64,000 nucleotides of DNA from Cytobacillus depressus (GCF_008923245.1 NZ_WBOS01000005.1:1-64000); one strand, 5' to 3'. Shown: positions 43,198 through 52,812, counted from the first letter of the stretch. Notes: a model not told the origin generated them from the sequence alone. Numbers and translations are program-made.

Positions 43198-43935
43198 TTA
43201 ATTTATTTTCGGATCAAAAGCATCCCTAAGCCCGTCGCCAACAAAGTTAAAGGCGAGAACTGTCAGTAATATCGCAACTCCTGGGAATAATGGATACCAC
43301 CATGAATCAAGCATGATCGGCAATGTTTGAGCACTTTGCAGTATATTTCCCCAGCTTGGGGTTGGCGGCTGAATGCCCAGCCCTAAATAACTTAATGCGG
43401 ACTCTACAAGAATAACTCCTCCTACACCTAAAGTGGCTGAAACGATGATCGGCCCCATTGCATTCGGAAGAATATGGGCAAAAATAATTTTATAGCTTGG
43501 TATGCCAATCGTTTTCGCAGCTAAAACATATTCCCTTGAACGGAGAGATAGAAATTCCCCGCGGACTAGCCTCGATGTACCTGTCCATCCAAAGATTGCA
43601 AATACGAAAATTAATGTCGTAATACTTGGTTCAAACATCGTAACTAAGATGATTAATAGAAAGATAGATGGAAAAGAAATCATGACATCGACAAATCTCA
43701 TTAAGAAAGCATCTATCTTTCCACCATAATATCCTGCTATTGCCCTGACAAAGGTTCCAATAAAGATTGAACCGGCTACAGACACGAACCCAACGATTAA
43801 GGAAACACGTGCACCGTATAAAAGCCTAGTAAGTGTATCTCTTCCTAAATTATCGGCTCCGAGCAGGAATTCTCCTCCGGGTGGTGCAAGCTTTTTAAGC
43901 AATTGCTGAGGGTTCGGGTCGTGGGGAGCTAAAAA
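43198..43935 (-). pseudogene. Truncated OppC-type permease gene
   Basis: The frame reads [20 protein letters not shown], then the usual [20 protein letters not shown], the EAA loop [20 protein letters not shown], and an intact C-terminus [15 protein letters not shown] stop directly precedes FLAP, and the first membrane helix with its start codon (about 45-60 residues) is missing. No OppB-type partner is next to it. A TTG at 43902 could start a 234-residue product without the first helix, but no ribosome site supports it. I judge it a decayed remnant of a former transporter operon. Confidence 0.75.
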
Positions 43936-44408
43936 CTAACAAAGGACACTTCTCCTCATTTTCATTATGGTCAATTATAAGGAAACTTAACTAAGATGTG
44001 TCGCTGAAACTATACTAGCATCAAATAATAGTAGAAAGATCCCTTCATAAAATTTCGTACCCTATTAATTACATCATTTGAGTAAGGAAAAGAGAAAAAA
44101 TCCAATAATAACATTTTTGGTTCCATTAAGGCATAAAGATTCATAATGACTATTCAATATTCCTATATTCGTCACCTTAAAGTTCTAGTTTTGTGTTTGA
44201 TTTTCCCATATAAGAACTGGTCTTCTCTTCTTGATTCAAAGAAGGACGACAAATTTCCCAGCCAAAGATGCTTTTTAGCGCTTTCTAAATCAGACAGGGA
44301 AACTTGGATGCCCCGGGGATTTAGAAGTTAGCCAGTTACATTGTTTATTAACCGAGAAAAAAAGCTTTGTGAAAAGATTATAGTGCTATCAAATCGCTTA
44401 TTTTATAT
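43936..44408. other. Gene-free gap
   Basis: No gene, promoter or repeat is convincing here. A minus-strand frame near 44170-44330 reads IQVSLSDLESAKKHLW and faintly recalls a VOC/glyoxalase fold start, but nothing around it supports that. Confidence 0.4.
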
Positions 44409-44445
44409 AAAGCCAAGCAAGATACATAATATCCTGCAAGGCTTT
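44409..44445 (-). terminator. Terminator of the prolyl-oligopeptidase/ABC operon
   Basis: Minus strand: AAAGCCTTGCAGGATA...TATCTTGCTTGGCTTT, a long stem with small mismatches, then TATATAAAAT, just past the last ATPase gene. Confidence 0.55.
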
Positions 44446-44458
44446 CTATTTATCATCT

Positions 44459-45475
44459 TTAATAAAAACAACTGTATATATGGTCGTTGCCCCTTTGCAC
44501 ATAGTCAGGATAGGATTCACGACATTTACTTGTGGCCAAGGAACATCGATCTGCAAAATAACATCCAGGGCCGGGATTTACAGGTGTTGGTGGTTCCCCT
44601 TCTATACGGATTGGTTCTGCATTCTCATTAAGATCGATGGAAGCACAATTAGAAATCAAAGCCTGTGTATAAGGGTGCTGAGGGTTATGAATTATATCTT
44701 CTGTGCCTCCCATTTCGACGATTCTTCCTAAGTACATAACTGCTATTTTATCTGAAATATACCTAGCTGCAGCGATATCATGGCTGATGAAGACCATCGC
44801 GGTATCGTTTTCCTTGGTCAGCTTAATCAACATATTGATAATGTCGGCCCTAACTGATAAATCAAGCATTGAAACTGGCTCATCTGCGACTAAAAATGTC
44901 GGATTCAATAGCATTGCCCTTAGGATGGAGATCCTTTGTAATTGCCCCCCAGACAATTCATGCGGATACCTAGCCATAAATTCCTCTCCAGGTTTCAATC
45001 CAGCATTCTCAAGGGTTGTCTTACAAAGTTCAAAACGCTCCTTTTGTGAAGATCCAATTTTGTGAATCTCCAGCGGCCTCATCATTAATCTGCCTATTGT
45101 ATGACCCGGAGGAAAGGTGTCAAAAGGGTTCTGGAAAATCATTTGTAAATTACGTTTAAATGATTTCTTATCTTTTTTAATCAGTTCGGCTGACGAAGAC
45201 CCATTAATTAGAATATCTCCGTGCGTCGGTGTTTCCAAATGAATAAGAACCTTCCCTAATGTCGATTTTCCGCAGCCACTTTCACCGATTACCCCTAATA
45301 CTTCACCTTTAGCCAATTTAAAACTGACTTTATCGACGGACTTTACCCAATTTTTAGGTCGTAAAAAAGAAGATCTTTGCTCGAACCATTTGCTTATATT
45401 ATTTACCTCTAAAACGTTTTGTTCTTCTCTTTTTGGGTTATCCGTTTGCAGTTTAGCTCGTTCTTCTATTTTCAT
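44459..45475 (-). CDS. Peptide ABC transporter ATP-binding protein (DppF/OppF type)
   Basis: A ~338-residue ATPase and the last gene of the operon. Walker A GESGCGKSTLG, Q loop MIFQNPFDTFPPG, signature LSGGQLQRISILRAM, Walker B LVADEPVSMLD and the C-terminal cysteines GCYFADRCSLATSKC are present. The ATG at 45475 follows GGGAGTGAA and overlaps the preceding gene by 23 bp. A longer in-frame reading to 45586 runs inside the upstream gene and lacks support. The N-terminal ~25 residues before the ATPase domain are charged and unusual. Confidence 0.89.
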   Translation of the reverse strand: MKIEERAKLQTDNPKREEQNVLEVNNISKWFEQRSSFLRPKNWVKSVDKVSFKLAKGEVLGVIGESGCGKSTLGKVLIHLETPTHGDILINGSSSAELIKKDKKSFKRNLQMIFQNPFDTFPPGHTIGRLMMRPLEIHKIGSSQKERFELCKTTLENAGLKPGEEFMARYPHELSGGQLQRISILRAMLLNPTFLVADEPVSMLDLSVRADIINMLIKLTKENDTAMVFISHDIAAARYISDKIAVMYLGRIVEMGGTEDIIHNPQHPYTQALISNCASIDLNENAEPIRIEGEPPTPVNPGPGCYFADRCSLATSKCRESYPDYVQRGNDHIYSCFY

Positions 45476-46439
45476 AGTATTCACTCCCATGCATATGACA
45501 GGCGGACCGTTGGTTCGAACTGACTTCGTAGTCCTTCGGTGTAACATTTCGACAAATATCCTTTGCGAAATCACATCTTGGTGCAAAAATGCAACCTTCT
45601 TTTTTTTCCGATAAATCAGGCAAAAATCCTCTAATACCGGTTAGTTGCTTCTTTTCACCTTTTAACGAAGGAAAGGAATTCAGTAAACCTTGTGTATACG
45701 GATGGGCAGGCTTCGTTAATACGTCCTTGACATTGCCGACTTCCATTACTTTTCCCGCATACATGACGACCACTTTATCGCAAGACGTGGCGACGACGGA
45801 AATATCATGTGTAATCATCATTCTCGTCATTTTAATTTCTGTTTCAAGCTTTTTAATTTCCCTCAAAATCTGCCCTTGTGTGACAACGTCCAATGCCGTC
45901 GTTGCTTCATCCAAAACAATAAAGGACGGATTATGAATAAGGCTTAAGGCGATAGAGACCCTCTGCAGCATCCCACCGGACAATTCATGCGGATAAAGGT
46001 TGTATACTCGGTCAGATAAGTTTACCATCGTAAAGAGTTTAAGAATTTTCTCTTTGATTACTTTTTTATTTTCATTCGGCTCATGGACTCGATAAATATC
46101 CTCTAGTTGACCGCCGATTTTGTGAATCGGGCTAAGGGCATTCATTGACTTCTGGAACACGACCGATATTTCTTTCCATCTAATCTGCTTGTAATCTTTT
46201 AAACTCATGCCTAAGATGTCTTTACCTTGGAAATTAATCGTGCCTGATACATCGGCTTTTTTCTCAGACAAAAGCCTGAGAACCGCCATAGCAAGCGTCG
46301 ATTTTCCAGATCCACTTTCCCCAACAATCCCTACGGACTCGCCTTCTGCGATCGACAAGGAGACGTTGTTAACCGCATAGACCTTTTCCTTCCTGCCTGT
46401 ATATACAACATTCAAGTTTTCTATTTCTAAAATATTCAC
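45453..46439 (-). CDS. Peptide ABC transporter ATP-binding protein (DppD/OppD type)
   Basis: A 328-residue ATPase with GTG start behind AGGAGGAG. Walker A GESGSGKSTLA, Q loop VVFQKSMNALSP, signature LSGGMLQRVSIALSL, Walker B IVLDEATTALD (Ala in place of the Pro usual in DEPT) and C-terminal segment GCIFAPRCDFAKDIC. Lies 17 bp behind the permease gene. It pairs with the ATPase encoded downstream. Confidence 0.89.
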   Translation of the reverse strand: MNILEIENLNVVYTGRKEKVYAVNNVSLSIAEGESVGIVGESGSGKSTLAMAVLRLLSEKKADVSGTINFQGKDILGMSLKDYKQIRWKEISVVFQKSMNALSPIHKIGGQLEDIYRVHEPNENKKVIKEKILKLFTMVNLSDRVYNLYPHELSGGMLQRVSIALSLIHNPSFIVLDEATTALDVVTQGQILREIKKLETEIKMTRMMITHDISVVATSCDKVVVMYAGKVMEVGNVKDVLTKPAHPYTQGLLNSFPSLKGEKKQLTGIRGFLPDLSEKKEGCIFAPRCDFAKDICRNVTPKDYEVSSNQRSACHMHGSEYYENRRTS

Positions 46440-46456
46440 AACCGAGCTCCTCCTAA

Positions 46457-47314
46457 CTATTCACCTTTCCGTTTAGGATTTAGCAAAGTATTCAGACCAT
46501 CACCAATCAAGTAAAAGCTAACGACTAGAATAACTGTCGCAAGACCGGAGAAGGTAGATATCCACCAAGCTGATGTCATATAAGCCTTTCCATCAAAAAT
46601 CATTTGACCCCAGCTAATTAAATTCGGATCACCTAATCCTAAGAAGCTTAAACCTGCTTCTGTCAATATGGCCCCCGCAACACTAAGTGTCGTGTTGGCA
46701 ATAACGGGAAAAATGCCATTTGGAATGATATATTTAAAGAGAATGGAGACATGATGTTCTCCGATTGTTTCTACACTTTGGACAAACACTCGCTCCTTAA
46801 GACTGATTGCTTGGACCCTCATAAGGCGGGCATTGCTCGGCCATGAAGTCAAACCAATCACGATCATTACATTTAGCAAGTTACTGCCGAATAACGCAAC
46901 AACGATCAAAATTAAGAAGAAAGATGGAATCATTAAAAAGACATTGATGATTTCCGAAATAATTCTGTCCGTTTTACCGCCGAAGTAGCCAGCTGCAGCA
47001 CCGACCAACGTACCAATAACACCAGAGATGAGCGCTGAAACCAATCCAATTAAAAGCGATGTTCTCGCCCCATAAAGGATCATGCTGTAAATATCTCTTC
47101 CTAAGCCATCCGTTCCAAGCCAGTGATTCTTACCAGGGGACTCCAATAAGTCATCACCTAATACATATGGATCATGAGTTGCAAGCAAAGGAGCAAATGC
47201 AACAACGAGTAAGATGATGAATAAGATAAAAATTCCCGATCTGAGAAGTGAATTTTTTTGAATCGCTGAGAACGACTTTTTAAAGATGGCATCGTTTCTT
47301 TTTACAAGTTCCAT
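46457..47314 (-). CDS. Peptide ABC transporter permease (DppC type)
   Basis: A 285-residue membrane subunit. First helix at about 25-45, then APLLATHDPYVLGDDLLESP and NHWLGTDGLGRDIYS, and the BPD_transp_1 domain with coupling loop SVETIGEHHVSILFKYIIPN. GDGLNTLLNPKRKGE closes the protein. ATG behind GAAGGAGT. It forms the channel with the DppB-type protein encoded 56 bp upstream. Confidence 0.9.
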   Translation of the reverse strand: MELVKRNDAIFKKSFSAIQKNSLLRSGIFILFIILLVVAFAPLLATHDPYVLGDDLLESPGKNHWLGTDGLGRDIYSMILYGARTSLLIGLVSALISGVIGTLVGAAAGYFGGKTDRIISEIINVFLMIPSFFLILIVVALFGSNLLNVMIVIGLTSWPSNARLMRVQAISLKERVFVQSVETIGEHHVSILFKYIIPNGIFPVIANTTLSVAGAILTEAGLSFLGLGDPNLISWGQMIFDGKAYMTSAWWISTFSGLATVILVVSFYLIGDGLNTLLNPKRKGE

Positions 47315-47370
47315 AAGTCTTTTACTCCTTCCTGAACTACTTTTATATCTGTAGAATCGTATCGGCCCAA

Positions 47371-48336
47371 TTACTTATACCGAATTCTTGGATCGATAAA
47401 GGCGTAAACGACATCAGTTACAACCATCATGACAGCAATCGAGATTGACATAATTAAATAGATTCCCATAAGCAACGGGTAGTCTCTGCGCATAATGGCG
47501 TCTAACATAAGCCTTCCTGTACCGGGCCATGAAAAGACAATTTCAATTAAGGCCGAACCGGAAACAATGTAAGCAAGGGTAAGACCAAATACAGTAACTG
47601 TTGGAAGCAATACATTTTTCAATACATATTTATTGAAGATTTTCCTTTCACTCATACCAGTTGCCATGAAAGTTGTGACAAAATCCTCTGATTTTACTTG
47701 CAGTACGGTGGTTTGTGCAATTTTAAAATAGGTAGGAATTTGAATAAGCGATAGCGTAGCGACAGGCAACACCAAATGCTTCAATATATCCGTATAATAA
47801 GGCAAGCCCGTATAATTACTTCGCAAATCCATCATTCCTGAAGTCGGAAGGACATTTAGCCATGAAGCAAAAATCATGATAAACATAATAGCCAACCAGA
47901 ACGAAGGCATGGAATTAAAAACATACGCCCACCCAGTAATGGCCTTATCCCTTTTTGAGCCATAATGCTGACCCGCATAGAGTCCTAATGCTGTTCCGAC
48001 AATAAGAGCTATAACAGCGCCAGTAAGAGCCAATAGTAAGGACGGTCCCATTGTGCCAACAATGAGTTTCATGACCGGTTCATTGTAAAGAATGGATTCT
48101 CCGAAATCTCCCTTGATCATGTTTTTTAAATAAGATAACAATTGAATATGAACAGGCTGATCCAAGCCATATTTTTTCTGTAGTTCGCTAATCATTTCTT
48201 CAGATGGGTTATCTCTTCCCGCCAAAATCCGTATCGGATCACCGGGGGCCGCATGCATGATGAAAAAACTGATGATCATAACAGCTATAACAGCCAAAAA
48301 CCCAGTAGAAAAGCGTTTAATAATAAACTGTTTCAA
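47371..48336 (-). CDS. Peptide ABC transporter permease (DppB type)
   Basis: A 321-residue protein with six helices, beginning QFIIKRFSTGFLAVIAVMII. The AAPGDPIRILAG and GLDQPVHIQLLSYL motifs are standard for DppB. The coupling loop DFVTTFMATGMSERKIFNKY differs from the usual TARAKG text (TFMATG). TTG start with AAGAAGGT upstream. It is 75 bp behind the binding-protein gene. Confidence 0.9.
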   Translation of the reverse strand: MKQFIIKRFSTGFLAVIAVMIISFFIMHAAPGDPIRILAGRDNPSEEMISELQKKYGLDQPVHIQLLSYLKNMIKGDFGESILYNEPVMKLIVGTMGPSLLLALTGAVIALIVGTALGLYAGQHYGSKRDKAITGWAYVFNSMPSFWLAIMFIMIFASWLNVLPTSGMMDLRSNYTGLPYYTDILKHLVLPVATLSLIQIPTYFKIAQTTVLQVKSEDFVTTFMATGMSERKIFNKYVLKNVLLPTVTVFGLTLAYIVSGSALIEIVFSWPGTGRLMLDAIMRRDYPLLMGIYLIMSISIAVMMVVTDVVYAFIDPRIRYK

Positions 48337-48411
48337 TCGTCATACCTTCTTTCTGTATGAGCATCAATGGCAATGTACATAGACATTGCCATTGGAAGAT
48401 TAATAGAATAC

Positions 48412-49992
48412 TTACTTGGCCCTATCTAAGATGGAATATTCTGCTCCCCCTACTTTACCGATTCCATCATCAATCGGATGACCTGAGATATAATCTTTCA
48501 TGACAAAGATGTACATCCATTCAGTCAAAGGAATAACAGGAAATTCTTCAGACATGATAGTTTGAATCTTTTTATAAATAACCGCACGTTCATTTTGATC
48601 TGTCACGCGCAATCCTTCTGCTAGAAGGTTATCTATTTCTGGATTACTATAATTCATCAAGTTCATCGATCCTTCTGTACCTACACGAACAAATAAACCT
48701 TCAGGATCAATGCCATGGTTGCCGCCTAAGATGGTAATTTCATAGTCACCACTTCGGACTTTTTCATCCCATGCAGAATACTCAAGAGAGGAAATTTTTG
48801 ATTCAATGCCAATTTCCTTTAAATTAGCTTGTACAACTTTAGCGATATCTGCAAAAACCGGGAATTGGAAAATTAGGATTTCCAGGTCTTTCATTCGAAC
48901 GCCGTTGCTATCAGGGGTTAACCCTGCTTCATCTAGTAACTGTTTCGCTTTTTCAATATCTCTTTCTGGCATAAGATCCTTATCGTTATAAGCCCACTCT
49001 ACCGCCGGAGTATAAAAACCTTCTGCCCTCCAGCCATAACCTTTATGCGCTTTCGCCACCAATTCGTCACGATCGATTGCAAGGGCTAAAGCTTCACGAA
49101 CCCGAACATCATCCCATGGCTTCTTCGCTGTATTGGCAATCATATATTGTCTTGAATTGGAAAGAGTTTTAACGATTTTTACATCATCTCTTTTTTCCAA
49201 TCCCGGTACAGCTGCTGGTGTAATTGCCGAACTATAGTCAATGACATCAACTTCTCCGTTTAAGAAAGACTGTACAACTGTATTTTCGTCTGGGATAACA
49301 GAGAAAATTAGCTTATCAATTTTTGGTGCCCCGCGGAAATAATCTTTATTTGCTTCCAAAACCACACTTACACCGCGATTATGTTCCTTCAATTTGAAAG
49401 CACCTGTTCCAACTGGATTTTTATTAACCGGATTCGTTACCCAGTCTGTTCCTTCATACAGATGGGAAGGCATGATTAATGCACCAGATAGAATACTTAA
49501 AATTGCTGCATTCGGCTCTTTAAGATTGATCACGACTGTGTCATCATCTGGCGTCTCGATATTGTCAATCGAACCTAGCTGGTTAACGATAAATCCTTTT
49601 TCTTTAATGATCGTATCAATGGTCCACTTTACATCTTTGGATTTAAACGGCTCTCCATCATGCCATTTGACTCCCTTAAACAAGTGAAATGTATACTTTT
49701 TCCCATCTTCCGAGATATCCCAAGTCTCAGCAAGGTCCGGTAGGATGTTATAACCGTCATCAATTTTTACTAAAGAATTCATAATATTGGCTGTGATGTA
49801 CCCAGATCCGCCATCTCCAACATTGGGGTTAAAGTGAACCGGGTCAGATCCTAATGCAATAACAACGGACTTTTCACCTTTTTCAGCCTCGCTGCTTGCT
49901 GGTTTACTAGATTCTACTAACGGATTGGATTTACTGCAGCCTGCAAAGATTAGCATGATCGCAATTATCATAAAAATCAAAATTTTCTTCAC
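48412..49992 (-). CDS. Peptide ABC transporter substrate-binding lipoprotein
   Basis: A ~526-residue SBP_bac_5 protein. Lipobox FAGC with the anchored cysteine at residue 19 when started at GTG 49992. That start lies behind AAGGAGAG. A TTG at 49998 overlaps the previous stop but is too close to the ribosome site. Body motifs: LAETWDISEDGKKYTFHLFK and KPWDDVRVREALALAIDRDE. The gene follows the prolyl oligopeptidase without a gap, so binding protein and peptidase are translationally coupled. That suggests import of peptides that are then cut after proline. Confidence 0.9.
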   Translation of the reverse strand: MKKILIFMIIAIMLIFAGCSKSNPLVESSKPASSEAEKGEKSVVIALGSDPVHFNPNVGDGGSGYITANIMNSLVKIDDGYNILPDLAETWDISEDGKKYTFHLFKGVKWHDGEPFKSKDVKWTIDTIIKEKGFIVNQLGSIDNIETPDDDTVVINLKEPNAAILSILSGALIMPSHLYEGTDWVTNPVNKNPVGTGAFKLKEHNRGVSVVLEANKDYFRGAPKIDKLIFSVIPDENTVVQSFLNGEVDVIDYSSAITPAAVPGLEKRDDVKIVKTLSNSRQYMIANTAKKPWDDVRVREALALAIDRDELVAKAHKGYGWRAEGFYTPAVEWAYNDKDLMPERDIEKAKQLLDEAGLTPDSNGVRMKDLEILIFQFPVFADIAKVVQANLKEIGIESKISSLEYSAWDEKVRSGDYEITILGGNHGIDPEGLFVRVGTEGSMNLMNYSNPEIDNLLAEGLRVTDQNERAVIYKKIQTIMSEEFPVIPLTEWMYIFVMKDYISGHPIDDGIGKVGGAEYSILDRAK

Positions 49993-49994
49993 GG

Positions 49995-52067
49995 TCAACT
50001 CTCCTTAAAAACGATTTTTAGTTCTTTAAATAAAAATGTGTACAAATCGACTTCTTCTTCAATTACTTTGGATAATGGCTTTCCCTGCCCGTGACCAGCA
50101 TTTTTCTCAACCCTTAGAATGATTGGGTTATTTCCACTTTGTGCTTCCTGTAAAGTAGCAGCAAATTTCTTTGCATGCATCGGTACAACCCGATCATCGG
50201 TATCAGCAGTAGAAATAAGGGTCGGCGGATACTCTTTCCCCTTTTTGACATTATGTAAGGGTGAGTAGCTATACAAGAACTTAAAATCATGCTCACTTTT
50301 CTCCGCGTTACCAAACTCCGTTGTCCAAAAACGGCCGACTGTGAAACGTTGGAAACGCAACATATCTGTAACAGGGACTAAGCATAGTGCTGCACCGAAT
50401 AGTTCAGGGCGTTGCGTTATACATGCCCCAACTAGAAGTCCTCCATTACTTACACCCATAATGGCCAGTTTGTTCGAATTTGTATATTTTTCTTGAATGA
50501 GCCATTCCGAAGCAGCAATAAAATCATCGAAGCTATTTTGACGCTTTTCAAAAAGTGCTGCCCGATGCCATTCTTGGCCGTATTCCCCGCCCCCACGGAT
50601 ATTTGCGACTGCGTAGATGCCTCCTTGCTCCATCCACATCTTTTGTGATGGAGAATAGGATGGGGTCATACATGCGGTATAGCCGCCGTAGCCGTAGAGT
50701 AATACCGGATTATCTCCGTTCAATTCCAGACCTTTTTTATAGGTAAGGAACATTGGAACAACCGTCCTATCTTTGGATGGGTAAAATATTTGCTTCGTTT
50801 CGAATTTTTCAGTTGATTCGCTACCTTGCTTGTCGAAAACATTCATCAATTTCCCAGTGTTAAAGTCATATTCTATTACCTTCAACGGATGGAGAAAGGA
50901 TGTATAACTGACAAACATTTCAGGCGAAGAGCTTGTCCCTTTTACATCGTTGATTGTAATAAAGTCTGGAAGTGGCAACTCGGTTGGTAAACTCCCATTC
51001 TTCTCATGAATGGTCATTTTATAGTGGGCATCATGCATAGTACAAACGATGAACTTGCCATTCACCATTTTACAGAAGGCAATTGGATCATCTTTCTCAG
51101 AGACAAGCTCTTTCCAATTTTCTTGTGCAGGATTCTCCAAATCTACAGAAATCAATTTCCCTTTTGGTGCACAATCATTTGTTTCGAAATAAAGTGTTGA
51201 CCCATCATTGCCTAAAAAAGTAAAGTACGCTGGAACTTTTTCGATCAAAGGCTTAAAGGAATCGGAATCAGTCAGATGCTTATAGTAGATTTCATTAACT
51301 GGTTCAGTCCCAAGAGTAACATGCAATATAAGATATTGATGGTCTTCGGTAATAGACGGATAAAATATACGCTCTTTACGATCCGGCTCTTCATAGATCA
51401 ATTCATCTTCTGTCTGTGAAGTGTTCACCTGGTGAAAATAAACACGATTATAATAACTGTCCTCTCCAGGATTTACTGTTAGAGGATCGGGATACCGATT
51501 ATAGAAAAAGCCTGATGAATCCCCACTCCAGGCAAAACTCGAAAACTTGCACCATTTTAATGTTTCAGGGTAGTCACTACCCGTCTTGAGATCTTTGACC
51601 TTCACCTCTTCCCAATCGCTTCCGTTATACGAGACCGCATAAGCCATCAACGTTCCATCATGATTGAATGAAATGTTCATAATGGCAGCAGTACCTTCAT
51701 GACTTAGCTGGTTAGGATCCAATACTACTTCAAATACATCATCTTCAAATGATAAAGTACGATAGTAGACCGGTTGATTTTGGAGACCGTCATTCTTGAA
51801 AAAGTAATAATAATCTCCTTTTTTCTCCGGTGTTGAATATTTCTCATAATCATAGAGCTCTTTAAGCCTCTTATTGATGCTTTCTTTTTGGACTTGACCA
51901 TCTAATAATGCTCGAGTTCGCTCGTTTTGCATCTCTGTCCACTTTTTGGTATCTGGAAGGATTTCATCTTCCAACCAACGATAGGGGTCTGCTACTTCGA
52001 CACCGAAAAAGTTTTCAATAACATGATCTTTTCTAATTGTTTCTTTCAATTGAAACGCCCCTCTCAT
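49995..52067 (-). CDS. Prolyl oligopeptidase (S9A family)
   Basis: A 690-residue serine peptidase that cleaves short peptides after proline. The N-terminal lid and seven-bladed propeller (about 10-410) include YRWLED and SSFAWSGDSSGFFYNRYPDP. The catalytic domain (about 415-690) carries Ser in MGVSNGGLLVGA (usually GGSNGG), Asp in STADTDDRVVPMHAKK and His in KNAGHGQGKP. No signal peptide, so it is cytoplasmic. First gene of a six-gene operon with a complete peptide ABC transporter, reached by a sigma-54 promoter 440 bp upstream. ATG with AGGAG; a TTG six codons in is an alternative start. A frameshifted paralogue is divergent at 52851-54872. Confidence 0.92.
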   Translation of the reverse strand: MRGAFQLKETIRKDHVIENFFGVEVADPYRWLEDEILPDTKKWTEMQNERTRALLDGQVQKESINKRLKELYDYEKYSTPEKKGDYYYFFKNDGLQNQPVYYRTLSFEDDVFEVVLDPNQLSHEGTAAIMNISFNHDGTLMAYAVSYNGSDWEEVKVKDLKTGSDYPETLKWCKFSSFAWSGDSSGFFYNRYPDPLTVNPGEDSYYNRVYFHQVNTSQTEDELIYEEPDRKERIFYPSITEDHQYLILHVTLGTEPVNEIYYKHLTDSDSFKPLIEKVPAYFTFLGNDGSTLYFETNDCAPKGKLISVDLENPAQENWKELVSEKDDPIAFCKMVNGKFIVCTMHDAHYKMTIHEKNGSLPTELPLPDFITINDVKGTSSSPEMFVSYTSFLHPLKVIEYDFNTGKLMNVFDKQGSESTEKFETKQIFYPSKDRTVVPMFLTYKKGLELNGDNPVLLYGYGGYTACMTPSYSPSQKMWMEQGGIYAVANIRGGGEYGQEWHRAALFEKRQNSFDDFIAASEWLIQEKYTNSNKLAIMGVSNGGLLVGACITQRPELFGAALCLVPVTDMLRFQRFTVGRFWTTEFGNAEKSEHDFKFLYSYSPLHNVKKGKEYPPTLISTADTDDRVVPMHAKKFAATLQEAQSGNNPIILRVEKNAGHGQGKPLSKVIEEEVDLYTFLFKELKIVFKES

Positions 52068-52151
52068 TTGTTAAACTCCTATTCCGGGTTGTTGGAACTT
52101 TTCAAAGAACAACATGTAGTTATTCTTTATTTGAAGTTTCTTCGATAGGAT

Positions 52152-52448
52152 TTACCTTCTAGTAATATGCTGATTATCCAAAATTTTTATAGCTTTAACA
52201 TTCCCCCTCCTTTCATGTGTAGGACGCTGATCTTTCGAGTTTGCCAACTACAAATTATACGTTGACGTGAAAATAACAATATTTGCATACCAAAATGTAG
52301 ACCATACATCAAATAGTCTTTCATTTTCTGATTCCTTAATAATTTTTGAATGAAATAGCTCGTCGAGTTCAACCAAACGATATATATTTGTCGAAAATGC
52401 CTCTCTTATCGGATCCCTATTAAGATGGAAAACATGTTTTTTAATTTT
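52152..52448 (-). pseudogene. Remnant of a GntR-family regulator (FCD domain) in the operon leader
   Basis: The frame reads DPIREAFSTNIYRLVELDEL followed by FHSKIIKESENERLFDVWST. This matches the core of FCD ligand domains (LDxxFHxxIxxASxNxRLxxxW). A TAG at 52248-52250 interrupts it, after which THERRGNVKAIKILDNQHI could be the rest. The DNA-binding part is gone. It lies inside the long 5' leader between the sigma-54 promoter and the prolyl oligopeptidase gene. Confidence 0.5.
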
Positions 52449-52504
52449 TTATTGTTAGTAAGTCTCCCAGAAGAGCCCCCCTTTATTTTTCCATTTCAAC
52501 TATA

Positions 52505-52521
52505 TGCAAGAGTTGTGCCAA
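52505..52521 (-). promoter_or_regulatory. Sigma-54 promoter of the prolyl-oligopeptidase/ABC operon
   Basis: Minus strand TTGGCACAACTCTTGCA: one mismatch to TTGGCACGNNNNTTGCW. Lies about 440 bp before the first gene, so the mRNA would have a long leader that includes the GntR remnant. Confidence 0.8.
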
Positions 52522-52626
52522 TTCAGGAGCTTTCACAAAATTTAAAATATGAGGGCACTCAACAATAGTAGTACGAGCTTTTTTCAATCCTCTTATTGTT
52601 AAAAAAATAGAAATGAAATCAAAAAG

Positions 52627-52768
52627 TGTAAAAGAAATTTTACATTTTCGAAATAATTGTAAAATTGTTTTGAATAAACTAAATAAATGCTTGAATTACA
52701 AATCTTTTTGTTACAAAAAGGAACATTTTTTTCAATAAGTTTAAAAAATATGTAAAAAAAGTTAAACA
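52627..52768. promoter_or_regulatory. Candidate enhancer sites between divergent sigma-54 promoters
   Basis: Perfect palindrome TGTAAAAGAAATTTTACA (52627-52644; spacing 2 bp wider than at 29532). A related 20-mer TATGTAAAAAAAGTTAAACA (52749-52768) fits TGTGTAAA-N4-TTTACACA at 13 of 16 positions. The first is ~110 bp upstream of the minus-strand promoter and ~150 bp upstream of the plus-strand one. The flanks are AT-rich, which weakens the evidence. Confidence 0.4.
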
Positions 52769-52795
52769 TTATATCCCTTAATGATAAGAAGTCAG

Positions 52796-52812
52796 TTGGC
52801 ATAATAATTGTA
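52796..52812 (+). promoter_or_regulatory. Sigma-54 promoter of the second prolyl oligopeptidase gene
   Basis: TTGGCATAATAATTGTA: -24 box TTGGCA perfect, -12 box TTGT in place of TTGC. Lies 39 bp before the ATG. Confidence 0.6.

Noticed and set aside
44146-44331. Reading frames in the gap 43936-44408 (including one faintly like a VOC domain)
   Set aside because: No start signals, no second supporting motif and no conserved neighbours.
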